Positions 34,785 to 47,808 are shown, numbered from the stretch's first letter. The stretch is 64,000 nucleotides of DNA from Siphonodentalium dalli (GCA_032622095.1 CP136069.1:41640194-41704193), one strand, 5' to 3'. Numbers and translations: made by a program. The notes: a model not told the origin generated them from the letters alone.

Positions 34785-35960
34785 GCTTTATAAATGAAAT
34801 CCTTCACATCTTGGATATGTTGGTCCTGTATCAACTAGAGGTGGGACTGTCCCAAAGGTACTAAGGATACCACCCCTCTTGTACTGCAGCTACAGGTACT
34901 AGTAAGCAATCCCATTACCAGTGCATTTAGTACATTTGTTTGTGACTTTGTAGATTTGAACATGATAATTTCCTCTTTTCATTTGAATTACCAATTTTTA
35001 AATTAATACAGGAGAAATTTGTTCGGATCAGTTTTTGACACCCACTCCCCCTTGCCATTTGGTGCTTCCGGCATCCCTGTCGTCACTCACAATATACCGT
35101 ACTTCTAATATCCACTCAAATCTGCAGGTATTTCAGGATACACTGGATACCCCCTATTTCTTTTCTTGTTATCTAACCAGCATATCTCATTTCTTTTAAT
35201 ATTGAAAATAAATGTTTATTTGGAAAGTTATTTGATCTTATTTATCTATAGGTAGCTACATGTAGGTTTATGGCAGGTTATACATGTACATGAGATTGAG
35301 ACAGTCGAAATAAGAACTTGTGTGATGTAGTCAAATGTGAAGAAAATGTGCATATATCAGCCCAGAGGGCAGAGGCTTCCACAAGTGACATATATATATA
35401 CCACCAGCGAATGTCTCATGCAGTTTAAAGGGTTTAAATACTATTTGTTGAGCTTAAAGGACTCCAAATTACTTAAAATATGGAGGAAAATACTCATTGA
35501 ATTTTGGTCAACCCCCCCCCCCCCCCCCCCCTGATTAATACGGTAAAATTATGATAAATTTGGATGTTCACATATGACACGCAACCCAATGAACTGTTTG
35601 CATGTTCAAATTCATTAATCCGCTTGCGACAGAATAAAAATGAACTGACGGCGGCATGAGGAATTTTGTATGCGTAACACACTGCTATTTATAATGGGTG
35701 TGACACTGTCTGAACAGGCGGAATCTTCAGTGAAAATTTATACGGCTAGCCCAATGAGGTGACAATGGTAGCTTTGTGGCTTCTCACAATGATGCTCCAC
35801 TAGGTTAACTTAAGACCAACCAAGAGGCAAATTGCTGAGACAAGCATCAGGTGATATGATATGGGATCTATCTCAATCAGAGTGAAATTTACTGCTCTAT
35901 ATAAACATACCCTTAGTGGCCTTACTTCTACCCCTATTCCTAATTCCTCCGATATCTTTT
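34785..35960. other. Intron 1, nothing recognised
   Basis: No gene. Contains a 20-base poly-C tract (35512-35531). Confidence 0.4.
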
Positions 35961-36420
35961 TTATACGCCCTTTTGAAAAAAGGTCGTATTATGTAATCAA
36001 CCTGTCCGTCCGTCTATCCGTCCATCCATCTGTCTAGCTGTCTGTCTGTCTATGTCCATCCGTCCGTTAACATTTTTGGTTTCCGATCGATAACTCCAGT
36101 TTGGATTATTTGATCTGAACCAAAGTTGGTATGTGTATTTCCCACCTAAAGATACAGGCCAATAACGAATATGGGTTTCGTCCAATTATTGTTACATGAG
36201 TTACAGCCCTTTTTTGACTTAGAATTTGACAGTCTGTTAACATTTATAGTTTCCGATCGATAACTCCAGTTTGGATTATTTTACCTGAACCAAAGCTGGT
36301 ACTGGTATGTGTGTTTCCCAGCCAAAGCTACAGGCCAAGTTCGAATACAGGTTCTGTCCAATTATTTTCACATGAGTTATGGCCATTATTCGACTTAGAA
36401 TTTGACTGCATTTTGACATG
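35961..36420 (+). mobile_element. Hairpin/TCCG element H2
   Basis: 5-prime hairpin ATACGCCCTTTT-GAAA-AAAGGTCGTAT (35963-35989), then a GTCC-rich stretch, then two modules about 170 bp apart (GTTAACATTT at 36066 and 36236). Each has TCGATAACTCC, a CCAAAGTTGGTATGTG-like motif and GAGTTAYRGCC. Non-coding. Confidence 0.6.
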
Positions 36421-36613
36421 GAAATTATGGGTACATGTACATCAGATATTCTTTGTAAGCACAAATTATTATTTTATTTTGTGTTAGTGCCTGTTCAGGT
36501 CTCAGATAGAGCTTGCATGAGTTGATTTTGCTATCCTCAAATACAGAACAGGTGGCCCCAAAAAATCTAATTAAATTCCCACCCAACAACAATATTACTA
36601 GTATATTTGACAC

Positions 36614-37014
36614 TTAGGCGACACCAATTTTTAAGTCTGGTTTACGAACATGTGGGGAGAAAAAAAGTAGATGCAGGAGGGAAAAAAATTAAAATTAAAA
36701 AAATTGTCCCCCCGATTTATATATAAAATTACACGATTTACTTTTAAAGTAAATCGTGGAATTTTACAGAAATTTTACAAAAATTGTGAAAAAATGTTTT
36801 TGAATGAAATTCTGAACCAAACAAGACATTTCTTGTCATGAAAATATGGATCTGTAAATGATCATAAGCAGAACCGGATGCGACAGCACATGAAAATCAG
36901 TACGCGTGTAAAAAAAATTGGGAGAAAAAAGTTCATTTTGTTTTCATGAAATGGAAAAAAAGTTGTACCGGTAGGAGGTGTTCGTAAACCAGACTTAAAA
37001 TTGGTGTCGCCTTA
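36614..37014. mobile_element. Foldback element, 36-bp TIRs
   Basis: Left end TAGGCGACACCAATTTTTAA...GGTTTACGAACA and right end TGTTCGTAAACC...AATTGGTGTCGCCTTA are inverted. The interior is A-rich with a small palindrome ATTTACTTTTAAAGTAAAT. Class unresolved because no clean target duplication was found. Confidence 0.65.
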
Positions 37015-37542
37015 CTGGATTTTATAAACAACACTCGATCAAGATTTGTTGGGGGAAAAAACAAAATTGGTGTGTCCAGACCTTCTGCCAAAATTACTAC
37101 ACAAATACACAAAATTAAATAAACTTGCAGACTCAAATAACGGTGAGCCTTGTGCAGGGTGGAAAATCATCTGAAATTTAATAAATGTGCATGCACGTTT
37201 ATTCCTGACACAAGAGCAATTGGGTCCCGGTGGAGGCTAGTGTGGCCTACGAGGCTACTCCTACCAGTAAACTGCTCTTGAGGTCTGCATGGAATTAGTT
37301 TTCTTCAGGTTTTTTTGGCCTTCTGGGAAATCAGTGTGTGTTAAGAATGCAGCGCTTGTTATTAATTCTCATCTGTCACTGATTGTCACCCCACAGGGCT
37401 CTGAATTGCCCATTAAGAGTCCAGAGAATGACTAAATGGAGACGTTTTATGGATCCACACAGCCACATTACCTGGTCATTTGTCAACCACATCCTCTGTG
37501 TCATCAGGGATAATATATTACGAGATGCATGCACGGTGGAGA
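37015..37542. other. Intron 1, nothing recognised
   Basis: No feature supported. Confidence 0.4.
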
Positions 37543-37760
37543 TACAGTAATGCCCTAAATAATCAACTCCTTAACCACAGCAGAGTTATGGGTAATTTTT
37601 TCAGGATTTAGTCGGAAATATGGCTTGTTGCCATTCATCGGAAAGCTCTCACTTTCAACAAGTGGCAAGTTGGCAACAAGCCATATTTCCGACTGAATCC
37701 TGAAAAATTACCCATAATTCTGCTGTGGTTAAGGAGTTGATTATTTAGGGCATTACTGTA
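37543..37760. mobile_element. TA-bounded palindromic element B
   Basis: TACAGTAATGCCCTAAATAA at the left and TTTAGGGCATTACTGTA at the right. Most of the element is one long palindrome with GGATTTAGTCGGAAATATGG and its complement. TA flank with CAGT ends fits Tc1/mariner-type MITEs. The loop carries a variant CACTTTCAACAAGTGGCAAG. Confidence 0.75.
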
Positions 37761-38770
37761 AATGATTCTGGACTGTTTGCCTCCCGAAGGCATTACAGTA
37801 TCGTACATACCGGTACCTGACATCTTGGCTTGAGACACTAAGATAAGTTTAGATAACAATACCACAACAGCAACAACAAAATTCTTATAATTTTCAATTT
37901 TATCTTCCCAGCAATTTATATATAGAATCCAGGATATAAAATAATAGATATGAATCAAAGACACTTATCATTTAATATAAATTTTTGTTAGAATTTCTTA
38001 TGACATTTGTGGGGCAGTTTTGGGCTATTTTTAGAACAAAAATCTGCGCAAAAATCTCAGAGCGACGAGAGCGTTCTAAAAGATAGCACTCTATCTTGTT
38101 TGCACTCACTAAAGGAAAATTGCAGATCAGCTGAGAGATTTACCACGATTTACGATCAAATTAAACCACGATTTATTTAGCATATTTAGACAAATACAAT
38201 GTACCGTACATGTAATATACCACACCTTCAGTTTAATCTGTATTTTATTCACAATATACAGGTCGCTCTGGAAGAGATAGACCATCTTTAATATATATGT
38301 ACCGGTATCTGCATGTACATGTATACATGTAGCACCAAATTGCACCAATTGGTTTGATTTTTGGGGTTTATCATTGTTTCTGTACTGTACATGTACATTG
38401 AAACCACTGACTGCTTGTAACTGGATAATTGTGACCAGATGTACCAGTATGAATCAAGTTCATGTTACTTTGCATTGATATTAAACATCAATCTGCACTC
38501 ATACCGGCATATTAGGCTAGAAATCAAGCCAGCTTTGCCATAACTGGATGACTTATGATGGCCTATTGCACTAGTCACATTCAATACCGACTGGTATATA
38601 CTGGTACATCTTTGGAATCGGTACTCAACTCAGATTTGAAATTAATTACCTGGAAACTTGAGTGTCACCGACTACTAAAACCCAGACATTATCTAAGAAC
38701 CAGTAGTTGTGATCTACACTTGCCTGTTACATGTACATTTAATTAACATCCTGGAGAAATTGCTCTGGTT
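37761..38770. other. Intron 1, nothing recognised
   Basis: No gene; several TACATGTA and ACCGGTA motifs. Confidence 0.4.
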
Positions 38771-39180
38771 TTTATACCCCCCGCAACGAAGTTAGGGGGG
38801 GGTATACTGGAGTCAGCTCGTCCGTCCGTCCGTCGTCCGTCCGTGGACACAAATTTGTCCGGAGTTTTTCTCAGTCGTTTTTTTTTATCAATTTCCGTGA
38901 AACTTGGCACAGACATCAACCACCATGGGAACCTGTGCACCTGCGATTATGACGTTTGTCCGACTTTTTCTGGTGGAGTTATCCCCCCTTTTTCGACTTA
39001 GAAATTTTTCGCAACATACATAATTTTGTCCAAGCTTTTATTCCTACATTTTTCGGTCAATAGGTATAAGATTAGGGTTATGGTTGTACACCTGCCATGG
39101 GAACTGTTATTTTATTATTTTAACTAAATATTTACTGACATGTGAAACATCTTAGTATTTTAAAAACAGGGGGGTATCCG
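38771..39180 (+). mobile_element. Hairpin/TCCG element H3
   Basis: Hairpin TATACCCCCC-loop-GGGGGGGGTATA (38772-38806), CTGGAGTCAG, then GTCCGTCCGTCCGTCG, a GTGAAACTTGGCACAG motif (38898), and GAGTTATCCCCCCTTTTTCG (38973). It ends near AGGGGGGTATCC (39170-39180). Confidence 0.6.
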
Positions 39181-39595
39181 TAGGCCCATTGGGACAGTCA
39201 CACCTGTAGTTATTTTTCTGGGTGCATATTCACTCGGACTACCTTTTGCATTATGTAGACTCCCTGTTTGGTTATCGGAACATGCTATTGATATCGAAGA
39301 TAAAATGTAGAGCATTGACTAACAGTATGCTATTGGTAATTATAGGGCTCTGGAGCCACTGAGTCCATTTCATAGGGACTTATAATAGCCTCCATTGTTG
39401 GTGTGATCTATAGTGAGTGAAGGTGTGACATGGTATGATTTACCATATACCAATTAACTGTGGAGGACTTTTTCTCTACCCTTCATTTTAGACACGAGCC
39501 ATTTCATCAGAATGTATTGGTATCATTTCATTCACACCGATTATCCCACTATTAACCCTGTTACTAATTAGATTCTCACATTCAATTGTAAAAGT
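39181..39595. other. Intron 1, nothing recognised
   Basis: No feature supported. Confidence 0.4.
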
Positions 39596-39756
39596 ACAGT
39601 AATGCCCTAAATAATCGACTCCTTAACCACAGCAGAATTATGGGTAAATTTTCAGGATTTAGTCGAAATATGGCTTGTTGCCATTCATCGGAAAGCTCTC
39701 ACAGAGCTTTCCGATGAATCAGAATGACAACAAGCCATATTTCCGACTAAATCCTA
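39595..39756. mobile_element. Element B, right end missing
   Basis: Left TACAGTAATGCCC and the palindrome are present, but the sequence leaves the element after ACTAAATCCT. The missing right half, with the same CAGAAT variant, appears at 40228-40340. Confidence 0.65.
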
Positions 39757-40227
39757 TAGTATGCTCATGAGGCATACATGTATAAAGGGAATAATATTCT
39801 CACAGGTTTGTCCATTCATGCCTTCTGAAGTTATGACGCTTAGAGTGTAAAATATGTCCATTTCTGATATACGGTAGATCTCAGTCTTTTAAGATTGGTA
39901 CACGATGAATATTCATGAATGACATGGGGATGCAGGATATCCACATGCTACAGGTTTTTACTTTCATCACAAGCCAGACTATCATGTGAAGGACCAAAAC
40001 AACATAATTTTTTATTATTCAACCACGTTTGCAATATGCTGGCTGACATAAACACTCAGTACCGATTCATCTTTTCAGACATTTAATATGTTGTTTTATG
40101 GTGATTTTTCCTCCTCCCAAAGAATAGTTCTGCAAATGGCTACCTAAACACTAAAATATGCAATGAAAAAAATTGATTTATTTTCTCACAGACGGTCATG
40201 ATTTCAGATGGTAGATTAATCTCCCCG

Positions 40228-40340
40228 AGAGCTTTCCGATGAATCAGAATGGCAACAAGCCATATTTCCGACTAAATCCTGAAAAATTACTCATAATTCT
40301 GCTGTGGTTAAGGAGTCGATTATTTAGGGCATTACTGTAT
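40228..40340. mobile_element. Element B, right half
   Basis: Runs from AGAGCTTTCCGATGAATCAG to GGGCATTACTGTA. The first about 50 bp repeat 39704-39755, including the unusual CAGAAT. The two pieces are one B copy split and partly duplicated around about 470 bp. Confidence 0.65.
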
Positions 40341-40795
40341 ATGTTTACAAAAGTCTGTCAGAACTGGGAGTCCCGCTGACCCATATTTCATCACACAGGA
40401 CACAGATGAGATATGGTAGCTGCCCCTCATGACCTGGGCATATAACTTGTTTGCACAACTCAGAGGCAGGTTTGCTCTGTGCAGACAAAACAAATAAAGT
40501 GAGAGTTATTAGCTTCATGATATGGTTCTTCCCTTTGTTATGTGCTGTGGGAACTATTGGGTCCTGGTACTTGAGAGACACTTGCTTGAAAGTTAATGGC
40601 CATTGCCTTGTGGCATTGAGATGACTTTCATCATTGATTGTGTGGCTACTATTATTGAAATATAAATTAAAAAAAAAATGTTATTGTCAGGCCAATATAA
40701 ACAAATTACTAGATTTACATCCCCTCCCGACCATATTTTTAGTTCCCTCCTTAAATATTTTTATTTGGATATTTTTACATTGTATGTTAACTTTT
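40341..40795. other. Intron 1, nothing recognised
   Basis: No feature supported. Confidence 0.4.
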
Positions 40796-41750
40796 TATAC
40801 GCCCTTTTGAAAAAAAGGCCGTATTATAGTATTGGTCCGTCCGTCCGGGCGTCCGTCCGTCCGTTAACCTGTTGTCCGGATGATAACTTTAGTTAGAGTG
40901 AACCAAAGTTAGTAAAATTTGGTGTGTGGGTTTATTAGCCGAAAAGTAAGTTCAAGTTCGAATTTGGGTTCCGCCCGCCAATTTTCACCGGAGTTATGCC
41001 CCTTATTTAACGTTTTTTGACTTAGAAAATCCTTGAAATTTGTTGTCCGGATGATAACTTTAGTATAGTTTATTGGAATGAATCCAAATTTGGTATATTA
41101 CTTTTTCCCACCAAAACACAGGTCAAGTTCGAACTTGGGTTCTGTCCGACCATTTTTGGCAGAGTTATGCCCCTTTTTCGACTCAGAAAATTCAGTTTTT
41201 CTTATGTTTTTTGGTTTCCGGATGATAACTCGATTTTGGAATGTTTATACGCAAAACCCGTTTTTTTGTGGATTACATATATCGAAATACAGCTCAAGTC
41301 CAAATTTCGTTTTAATCCGATAATTTTTGCGAGAGTTATGGCCCCTTTATTGACGTAATTTGACTTAGAAAATCCCTGATATTTGTTGTCTGGATGATAA
41401 CTTTAGTTAGAGTAAACCGATTTCAATCAAATTCGGTATGTGGGTTTATTAGGAGAAAAGACAGCTCAAGTTCGAATTTGGGTTCCGTCCGCCAATTTTC
41501 ACCGGAGTTATGCCCCTTATTTGACGTAATTTGACTTAGAAAATCCCTGAAATTTGTTATCCGGATGATAACTTTACTAGAGCTTATCGGATTCAATGAT
41601 AATTTGGTATATTACTTCTCCCACCAAAACACAGGTCAAGTTCAAATTTGAGTTCCGTCCGCCAATTTTTACCAGAGTTATGCCCCTTTTTTACCAGTTT
41701 CCGCCGACCCAAGAGAGGGCGTATATTGCACGCCCAGCGTAGCTCTTGTT
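40796..41750 (+). mobile_element. Hairpin/TCCG element H4 with 5 x 171-bp modules
   Basis: Starts with hairpin TATACGCCCTTTT...AAAAAGGCCGTATTA, then GTCCGTCCGGGCGTCC. Five modules follow with CCGGATGATAAC (or CTGGATGATAAC) at 40876, 41047, 41218, 41390 and 41561, spacing 171-172 bp. Each carries a TTTGGTRTGTGGGTTTATTA-like motif and GAGTTATGCCCCTT. The end AGGGCGTATATTG is inverted to the start. No protein is encoded; frames through it are chance. Confidence 0.7.
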
Positions 41751-42090
41751 TCTCATGCCGTAATTGTCATATTACTTTTCAATGACCCATTAATAAGTCT
41801 ATTGTGATCAAATTGGACAATCTAAATCACCTTTTATTATATAAGATAGGATACTGCTTCAATATCTAGAACTGTTCATGACCATTTATGTTAGGAAGAA
41901 TAAAATATAAAAAATAAATTCAGCCCTCCTGCCCCATTTTTCTAAACAAGTTGGATGTAAAGCTAGCAATTTATTTATATTGGCCTTGTATAGTTATGAA
42001 ATTTAAAAAAATCTTATAGTAACATGTATAGTTATAGTTATGAAATATTAGAATATTAATCCTTTCTTTACTAAATACTCATTGACAAGT

Positions 42091-42176
42091 ACAGTAATGC
42101 TCTAAGTAATCGACTTCTTAACAGCAGAATTATGGGTAATTTTTCAGGATTTAGTCGGAAATATGGCTTGTTGTTC
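42091..42176. mobile_element. Element B, left half only
   Basis: TACAGTAATGCTCTAAGTAA to AATATGGCTTGTTG, then unrelated sequence. Confidence 0.6.
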
Positions 42177-42475
42177 AAGAAGATAAAATGCATAATCTAG
42201 GTGACTAATGGGTGAACATCACCGACTTCAACTGGGGAAATTCAACCTGATCCTAGGTCTCCCATAGCAGTCGAGGCCTAAGCAGAATGAGGTTCTTAGA
42301 GTGTGAATTTGATGATACTAGCCCACCGTGCGGGATAGCATCACTAAATTCATCCTCTGGGGATCTCATTCTGCAAATGACAGACATACTATTTGCAGAC
42401 TTGAAGATACTTCTCTGCTTGCATACATGTACAGTTATTGACAACTGTAATGCTATGGTAGCTTGCAGCACACAG
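42177..42475. mobile_element. Compound palindromic element C, short form
   Basis: Contains CATCACCGACTTCAACTGGG, then the GAATGAGGTTCTTAGAGTG palindrome ending GGGGATCTCATTCTGC, and GACTTGAAGATACTTCTCTG. The same arrangement recurs at 56700-56962 and, in part, at 44411-44530. Confidence 0.55.
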
Positions 42476-42738
42476 ACTCCTACCATATTATTTACCAGAT
42501 GCAGGTATCTGCTCTCTTCAAACTGTAAATAAAGCTGTGAATTTATTGCTCTATATTATTCACTCAAATCATTGCTTTGGCATGTGGTGGATTAAAACCT
42601 TATCATTGCATGTTTTTAGTTTGATTTTGGGATTTAAATAGAAGGAAATAAATATATACTGTACCACTGGTTTGTTGAGGCATGAATTGGCTCAGTATGA
42701 CCATTTAGTATGGCAGGTCAGATCAGGTTATTGCTCTA

Positions 42739-42953
42739 TACAGTAATGCCCGAAGTATATGACCCTTTAACCAAAGCAGAATTTATGGGAAATTTTTCAG
42801 ATAGTCGGAAATATCGCATGTTGCCATTCATCGGAAAGTTCTCGGTGAGAGCTTTCCGATGAATGGCAACAAGCCATATTTCCGACTAAATCCTGAAAAA
42901 TTTCCCATAATTCTGCTGTGGTTTAGGGGTCGATTATTTAGGACATTACTGTA
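42739..42953. mobile_element. TA-bounded palindromic element B
   Basis: TACAGTAATGCCCGAAGTA to TTTAGGACATTACTGTA, with a central TTCTCGGTGAGAG loop. An older copy with several substitutions and a short deletion. Confidence 0.75.
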
Positions 42954-43882
42954 TTCTTCACTCAAATGATTGCTAAGGTACTTGGTGGTTATTACTCAAC
43001 TTACCTACATGTATACTGTAGGAAATGGGCAAAGAACTATCTTATTAATAGTGGCCTGATTAAATATTATTCATGAATATAATATAATATGAAAGTTCAA
43101 ACAAGCTGTGCGTGTTTGTTATGAGCTCCAAGAGGCATAGGAAACTAGGTCTAAACTTTGACATATCTGTGGGGAAATATACTGGAATTTCTGTCTCAAG
43201 GTCAAAAACACCTTTCTGAATGAGGAGTAATGAGAATTTATCCTGACAATGCAGTATAGAGTCGCTAGTTATCAGTACATCACCTGAGCTGTCTTTACAC
43301 CTGTTCTGTGTCTATCATACATTCTGCACATGAACACCTTCAGATCTTCTCTCAGAGAATTTTCCCACCACTACTCTGTCTTGGAACTGTTGATCGCTCA
43401 TAAAATCATATTCGTCTATTTTTTCACAGAAATTCATCTCTAGAACTAATTAACAAATTTGTTAGCAACCATGTCGTTACCAACAAAGTACCCATTGACC
43501 GATATAAGGAGGTTGGTTAGGGTTTCTTTGAAGTAAAGTCTGTGCTGAAGTTTTATTTTGGTGTGAAAACTGTTAGTGCAGTGCAATATGGAGGACTAAT
43601 ATACCGCCCACTGGTCTCCAGGCATATATCATGCATCATTTAGGATTTTAGCTCAGCAATCCACGTTGATGGATGAAATTATTAGCTAATTTACTTTTTC
43701 TTCACTCTGAAAGCTTAATATATTATCGCAAAGCAAGCATGTTTGAGGTCATATTTTAGAGCATATTCATTCCTTTGATTCAGCTTTGTGGGTTGATTAT
43801 TTACGATATAAAACCTGAGATTATATGCCCTTGGTCACTTAATCTTTTTAATATCGTCTTGATTTCCTTTGAAAATATTGTA
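42954..43882. other. Intron 1, nothing recognised
   Basis: No feature supported. Confidence 0.4.
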
Positions 43883-44098
43883 TACAGTAATGCTCTAAGT
43901 AATCGACTTCTTAACCACAGCAGAATTATGGGTAACTTTTCAGGATTTAGTCGGAAATATGGCTTGTTGCCATTATCGGAAAGCTCTCGGGGAGAGCTTT
44001 CCGATGAATGGCAACAAGCCATATTTCCGACTAAATCCTGAAAAGTTACCCATAATTCTGCTGTGGTTAAGAAGTCGATTACTTAGAGCATTACTGTA
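43883..44098. mobile_element. TA-bounded palindromic element B
   Basis: TACAGTAATGCTCTAAGTAA to TTACTTAGAGCATTACTGTA, with matching arms and a central CTCTCGGGGAGAG. The arms carry paired substitutions (GCTCTAAGTAA with TTACTTAGAGC), so the copy began as a near-perfect palindrome. Confidence 0.8.
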
Positions 44099-44223
44099 CA
44101 TCTCACATTTGGATGCACATGCTTGTTTTATACAGTATTCAGGAAATCCATGTGCTGATTTATTATTTAAAAACTTTATTTTGGGTTATGCAACTGAGTA
44201 CAAGTCTGGATATAGTGTGTCTG

Positions 44224-44530
44224 AATGAGGTACCCAGAAGGTGAATTTAGTGATGTTATCCAGCAAAGCGGGTCAGTGCCACCGAATTCACTATCTAGGT
44301 GCCTCATTCTGCTTAGCCCTCATCTTCTGGGAAGTATCTATAGTCTCAAATTAACATTGTTTTTGGTTACTTTTCCCCTTCTGTATAATTTCTACATCCC
44401 CCATGTTTGCAGAAGATAAATTGCATAATCAAGATGACTAATGGGTTAACATCACCATCTTCAACTGAGGAACTTTAATCTGATCCTGGGACTCTCATAA
44501 CAGTTGAGGCCTAAGCAGAATGAGTTCTAC
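44224..44530. mobile_element. Compound palindromic element C
   Basis: AATGAGGTACCCAGAAGGTG and an inverted GGTGCCTCATTCTGC, then the linker CCTCATCTTCTGGGAAGTAT shared with 56615-56820, and an end GAGGCCTAAGCAGAATGAG. Confidence 0.55.
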
Positions 44531-45832
44531 AATTGTCAGACTTACTATATTCAGTCTTGACCAGTAATTTGTATGTTGATTTATTAAAAACTTTATTTGA
44601 GGTTTATAGGCCAAAAAAAACAAACACTTGTGTTTCTGGTTTGCCTGGCTGGTTGGAAAAAAATGGCCCTGGTTGGATATTTTGTTTAAAACTTAAATTT
44701 TTAGTACAAACCCCAATCTGACATACCTCTTTGTTAGAACCATTATCAACTAAACCAATTAAACCATGGTGTAATCCTTGCATCCATTCACTAAGTAAGC
44801 ATTGCTGACCAGTCATTGATCAACTAAAATTCAGACATGAACATGTGTTCTGGTCGGCACATGCTACCGTTATAGAAATGTATGCCGACCTACTGATATT
44901 TTGGCTAATTGTGTTAGTAGGTAACAACCCTTTATTTAAGGATTAACTGTCATGTGGACTGTTTTTATGGAGATGTAACCGTGAGGTAAGTGGTCATAAC
45001 TTGTTAATACTAGGTGATACCAAAGAACACGTGTTTTTAATCAATTTTATATTGGCAAAAGTTAACAATTTCAAAACGAGGCTCTTTTTATTGAAACCTG
45101 ATGATTTATTAAGTCAATCCTGTGCGAGTGCAAATGTGCCCAAAACATTACGCGTTCTTCTTCTCCAAAATCAATGACGCGTCGATGTAATTATGGTTTT
45201 CATTATGACCCTCTTGCAGGTTTATCGAGAAATAATTGCAACTAGTCACGTGGTCGCCGACCAATCGGAATGCTGGATTTAGTGATAATCACACTCAGTA
45301 TGTAAATATAACATGATTGACATTATATTATACTGGTTCTGGGTATATGTGATCATCAACGGAATAATCATTAGCCATATTTGGTACCATAGGTATAAAG
45401 GGCTACTGTGCAAATATAGATTTCCCATGCCTTTTCCATTGGAAATGTATGTTTCAACATTACACACTACAATGAGTTGGCCTATATTGCGTTTAACGTC
45501 ACCTGAACATTTGACGAATGATAACATTTGACCTAAATTATCCCTGGTGGGAAGTTAGTAGCAACATTCTTGACCTTTCCGATTGGGGGGGACAGCAGGG
45601 GTGTGGGAATAATTATCTAAAACTATTTAAAATTTGTACTCAATCTATAGCAAATTCAATTGTATGACAAATAACAATATAGCCAACAAAGTTTGTTTCC
45701 AAAACAGAGTGGGAGGAAGTGGCATAGTGTCATACATCAATGGCAGGCTAAGATGACCTGAAAATTATGTGGGATAAAGGTATAAGCTGTATAATAACCA
45801 ATATCATATATCCAGTAATGGGTTAACCCTTT
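44531..45832. other. Intron 1, nothing recognised
   Basis: No gene or recognised repeat. Confidence 0.4.
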
Positions 45833-46220
45833 ACCCAACAGAAGGGTCCTGTGCCAATGCATTCTCTTATATATGCGAGTCGACCATAGGTCGCCTCGCA
45901 TATATAAGAGAATGCATTGGCTTAACACATTAAAAATTATAAAATTGTTAAAGAATGTAAGAAAAAATGGTAAAAAGTGTTAAAAAAAGATTTTTTTAGG
46001 CCAATGCATTCTCTTATATATGCGAGGCGACCTATGGTCGACTCGCATATATAAGAGAATGCATTGGCACAGGGCTAACTGTAACTATCACAATGTGGTC
46101 AAGGAGCCGGTTCCAATGATATCCATATTTGTATGGTTCTATTGCGACAGACCGAAGATATTTTAGGCTGTTGAAGCTTTATTTGGCCGGTTCAGGCCGG
46201 TTTGTTGGGTAAAGGGTTAA
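45833..46220. mobile_element. TTAA-bounded foldback A1
   Basis: Termini CCCTTTACCCAACAG and TGTTGGGTAAAGGG inside TTAA repeats. Two core palindromes, the T-rich linker and GGCCGGTTCAGGCCGG near the right end. Confidence 0.8.
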
Positions 46221-46350
46221 ACAGTACATATTCTTTCTGACTTCTGTATGGAAAATATAATAATAAAATAAAATAATTTCCCTGGCTGGCTGGATTTTTT
46301 TGATGCATATCTTGTTCGACAGTCTAATTTTAATTAGAACTGATCTTTAC

Positions 46351-46881
46351 CTAGATCATGCCATGAATCTCTACTCTGGCTAACGCCTGTAGAGATCATA
46401 TTCCACCAGTACAAAACCTTGGAACTTTTGGAAGTTTTGACAGGGAATCTTATAAAGTCGAAAAAATAATGTACATGTCTGTACATGTAGGGAATATAGT
46501 ACTTAGTTATTTTCTGTTCCTTAATGAAATTTAAAGTAGGTGAAGGTCCGAACTCGAAATTTCACGATATAAGTGAATTTGTGAGCGATTTTGCTTTGCG
46601 TTGCTTACAATTATGGAATTTTTCCTGGGTAATTAATTAAATGTTTTTTTTGCAATATCGGCTCAAAAAAATCACAGAAAAACATGCAATTTGCAGTTGG
46701 GACATTCACCTGCAGTGAAGTACATTATTAAGGAACAGATAATAAGTAATAAATATATTGCCCACATTATTTTTCGACTTTATAAGGTTCCCCGTCAAAA
46801 CTTCAAAAAGTTCCAAGGTTTTGTACTGTTGGATTATGATCTCTGAGCATTAACCCGAGTGGAGATTCATGGCATGATCTA
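46351..46881. mobile_element. hAT-like element E
   Basis: Ends CTAGATCATGCCATGAATC and GATTCATGGCATGATCTA are inverted. The flanks repeat ATCTTTAC exactly (46343-46350 and 46882-46889), an 8-bp target duplication. The interior contains CAAAACTTCAAAAAGTTCC but no coding frame. Related: 31686-31761 and 2309-2475. Confidence 0.75.
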
Positions 46882-46889
46882 ATCTTTAC

Positions 46890-47448
46890 TCCGCTGCAGA
46901 AACTTAACATTTTTCAACTGTTTTACTCGCGTTCATATCTCAAAATATCAAAGAAGAAATTCAGAGGTACTAAAGTAACATGGCACTTCACTTTATACAA
47001 ACTGGTACAAACATACATGTAGAGATTTCTGGAAGACTTTCAAAGACATGTACAAAAGACATGTACATGTATGGACTTACTTCAGTGAATAAAACCAATA
47101 AGTTTGTAACCAAATACCATCTCCACTGGAAGAATACAGCAATCAACTAAGATTATAAAAAATTCCAACCACATCAACTAATCCATTTTTGAGCACACAA
47201 TGTTTGAACTACAAATGTAAATACATGTATTTACTACTTTATTTGGGTTGATTTATTGGGGTTAACATTTAATACGGCAATGATTCTCCCAAAAATAGTC
47301 AATGCATGTAATTCATTTATAACAATGACACTGTTTTCAAATATTAATTTATGTAGCAATCAACTGAGATTGCTGAAAATTAAAATCGCATCCGACTGTA
47401 CCATTTCAGGAGTCGCACATCAGAGGAATTTGTGTGACCAACATTTTC
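46890..47448. other. Intron 1, nothing recognised
   Basis: No feature supported. Confidence 0.4.
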
Positions 47449-47808
47449 TTAACCCTTTACCCAACAGAACGGCCCTGTGCCAATGCATTCTCTTATATAT
47501 GCGAGTCGACCATAGGTCGCCTCGCATATATAAGAGAATGCATTGGCTTAACACATTAAAAATTATAAAATTGTTAAAGAATGTAAGAAAAAATGGTAAA
47601 AAGTGTTCTCTTATATATGCGAGGCGACCTATGGTCGACTCGCATATATAAGAGAATGCATTAGCACAGGGCATAACTGTAACTATCACAATGTGGTCAA
47701 GGAGCCGGTTCCAATGATATCCATATTTGTATGGTTCTATTGAGACAGACCGAAGATATTTTAGGCTGTTGAAGCTTTATTTGGCCGGTTTGTTGGGTAA
47801 AGGGTTAA
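47449..47808. mobile_element. TTAA-bounded foldback A1, internal deletion
   Basis: Standard A1 termini within TTAA. The second core palindrome lacks its first GCCAATGCAT, joining AAAAAGTG directly to TTCTCTTATATATGCGAG. Confidence 0.8.
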
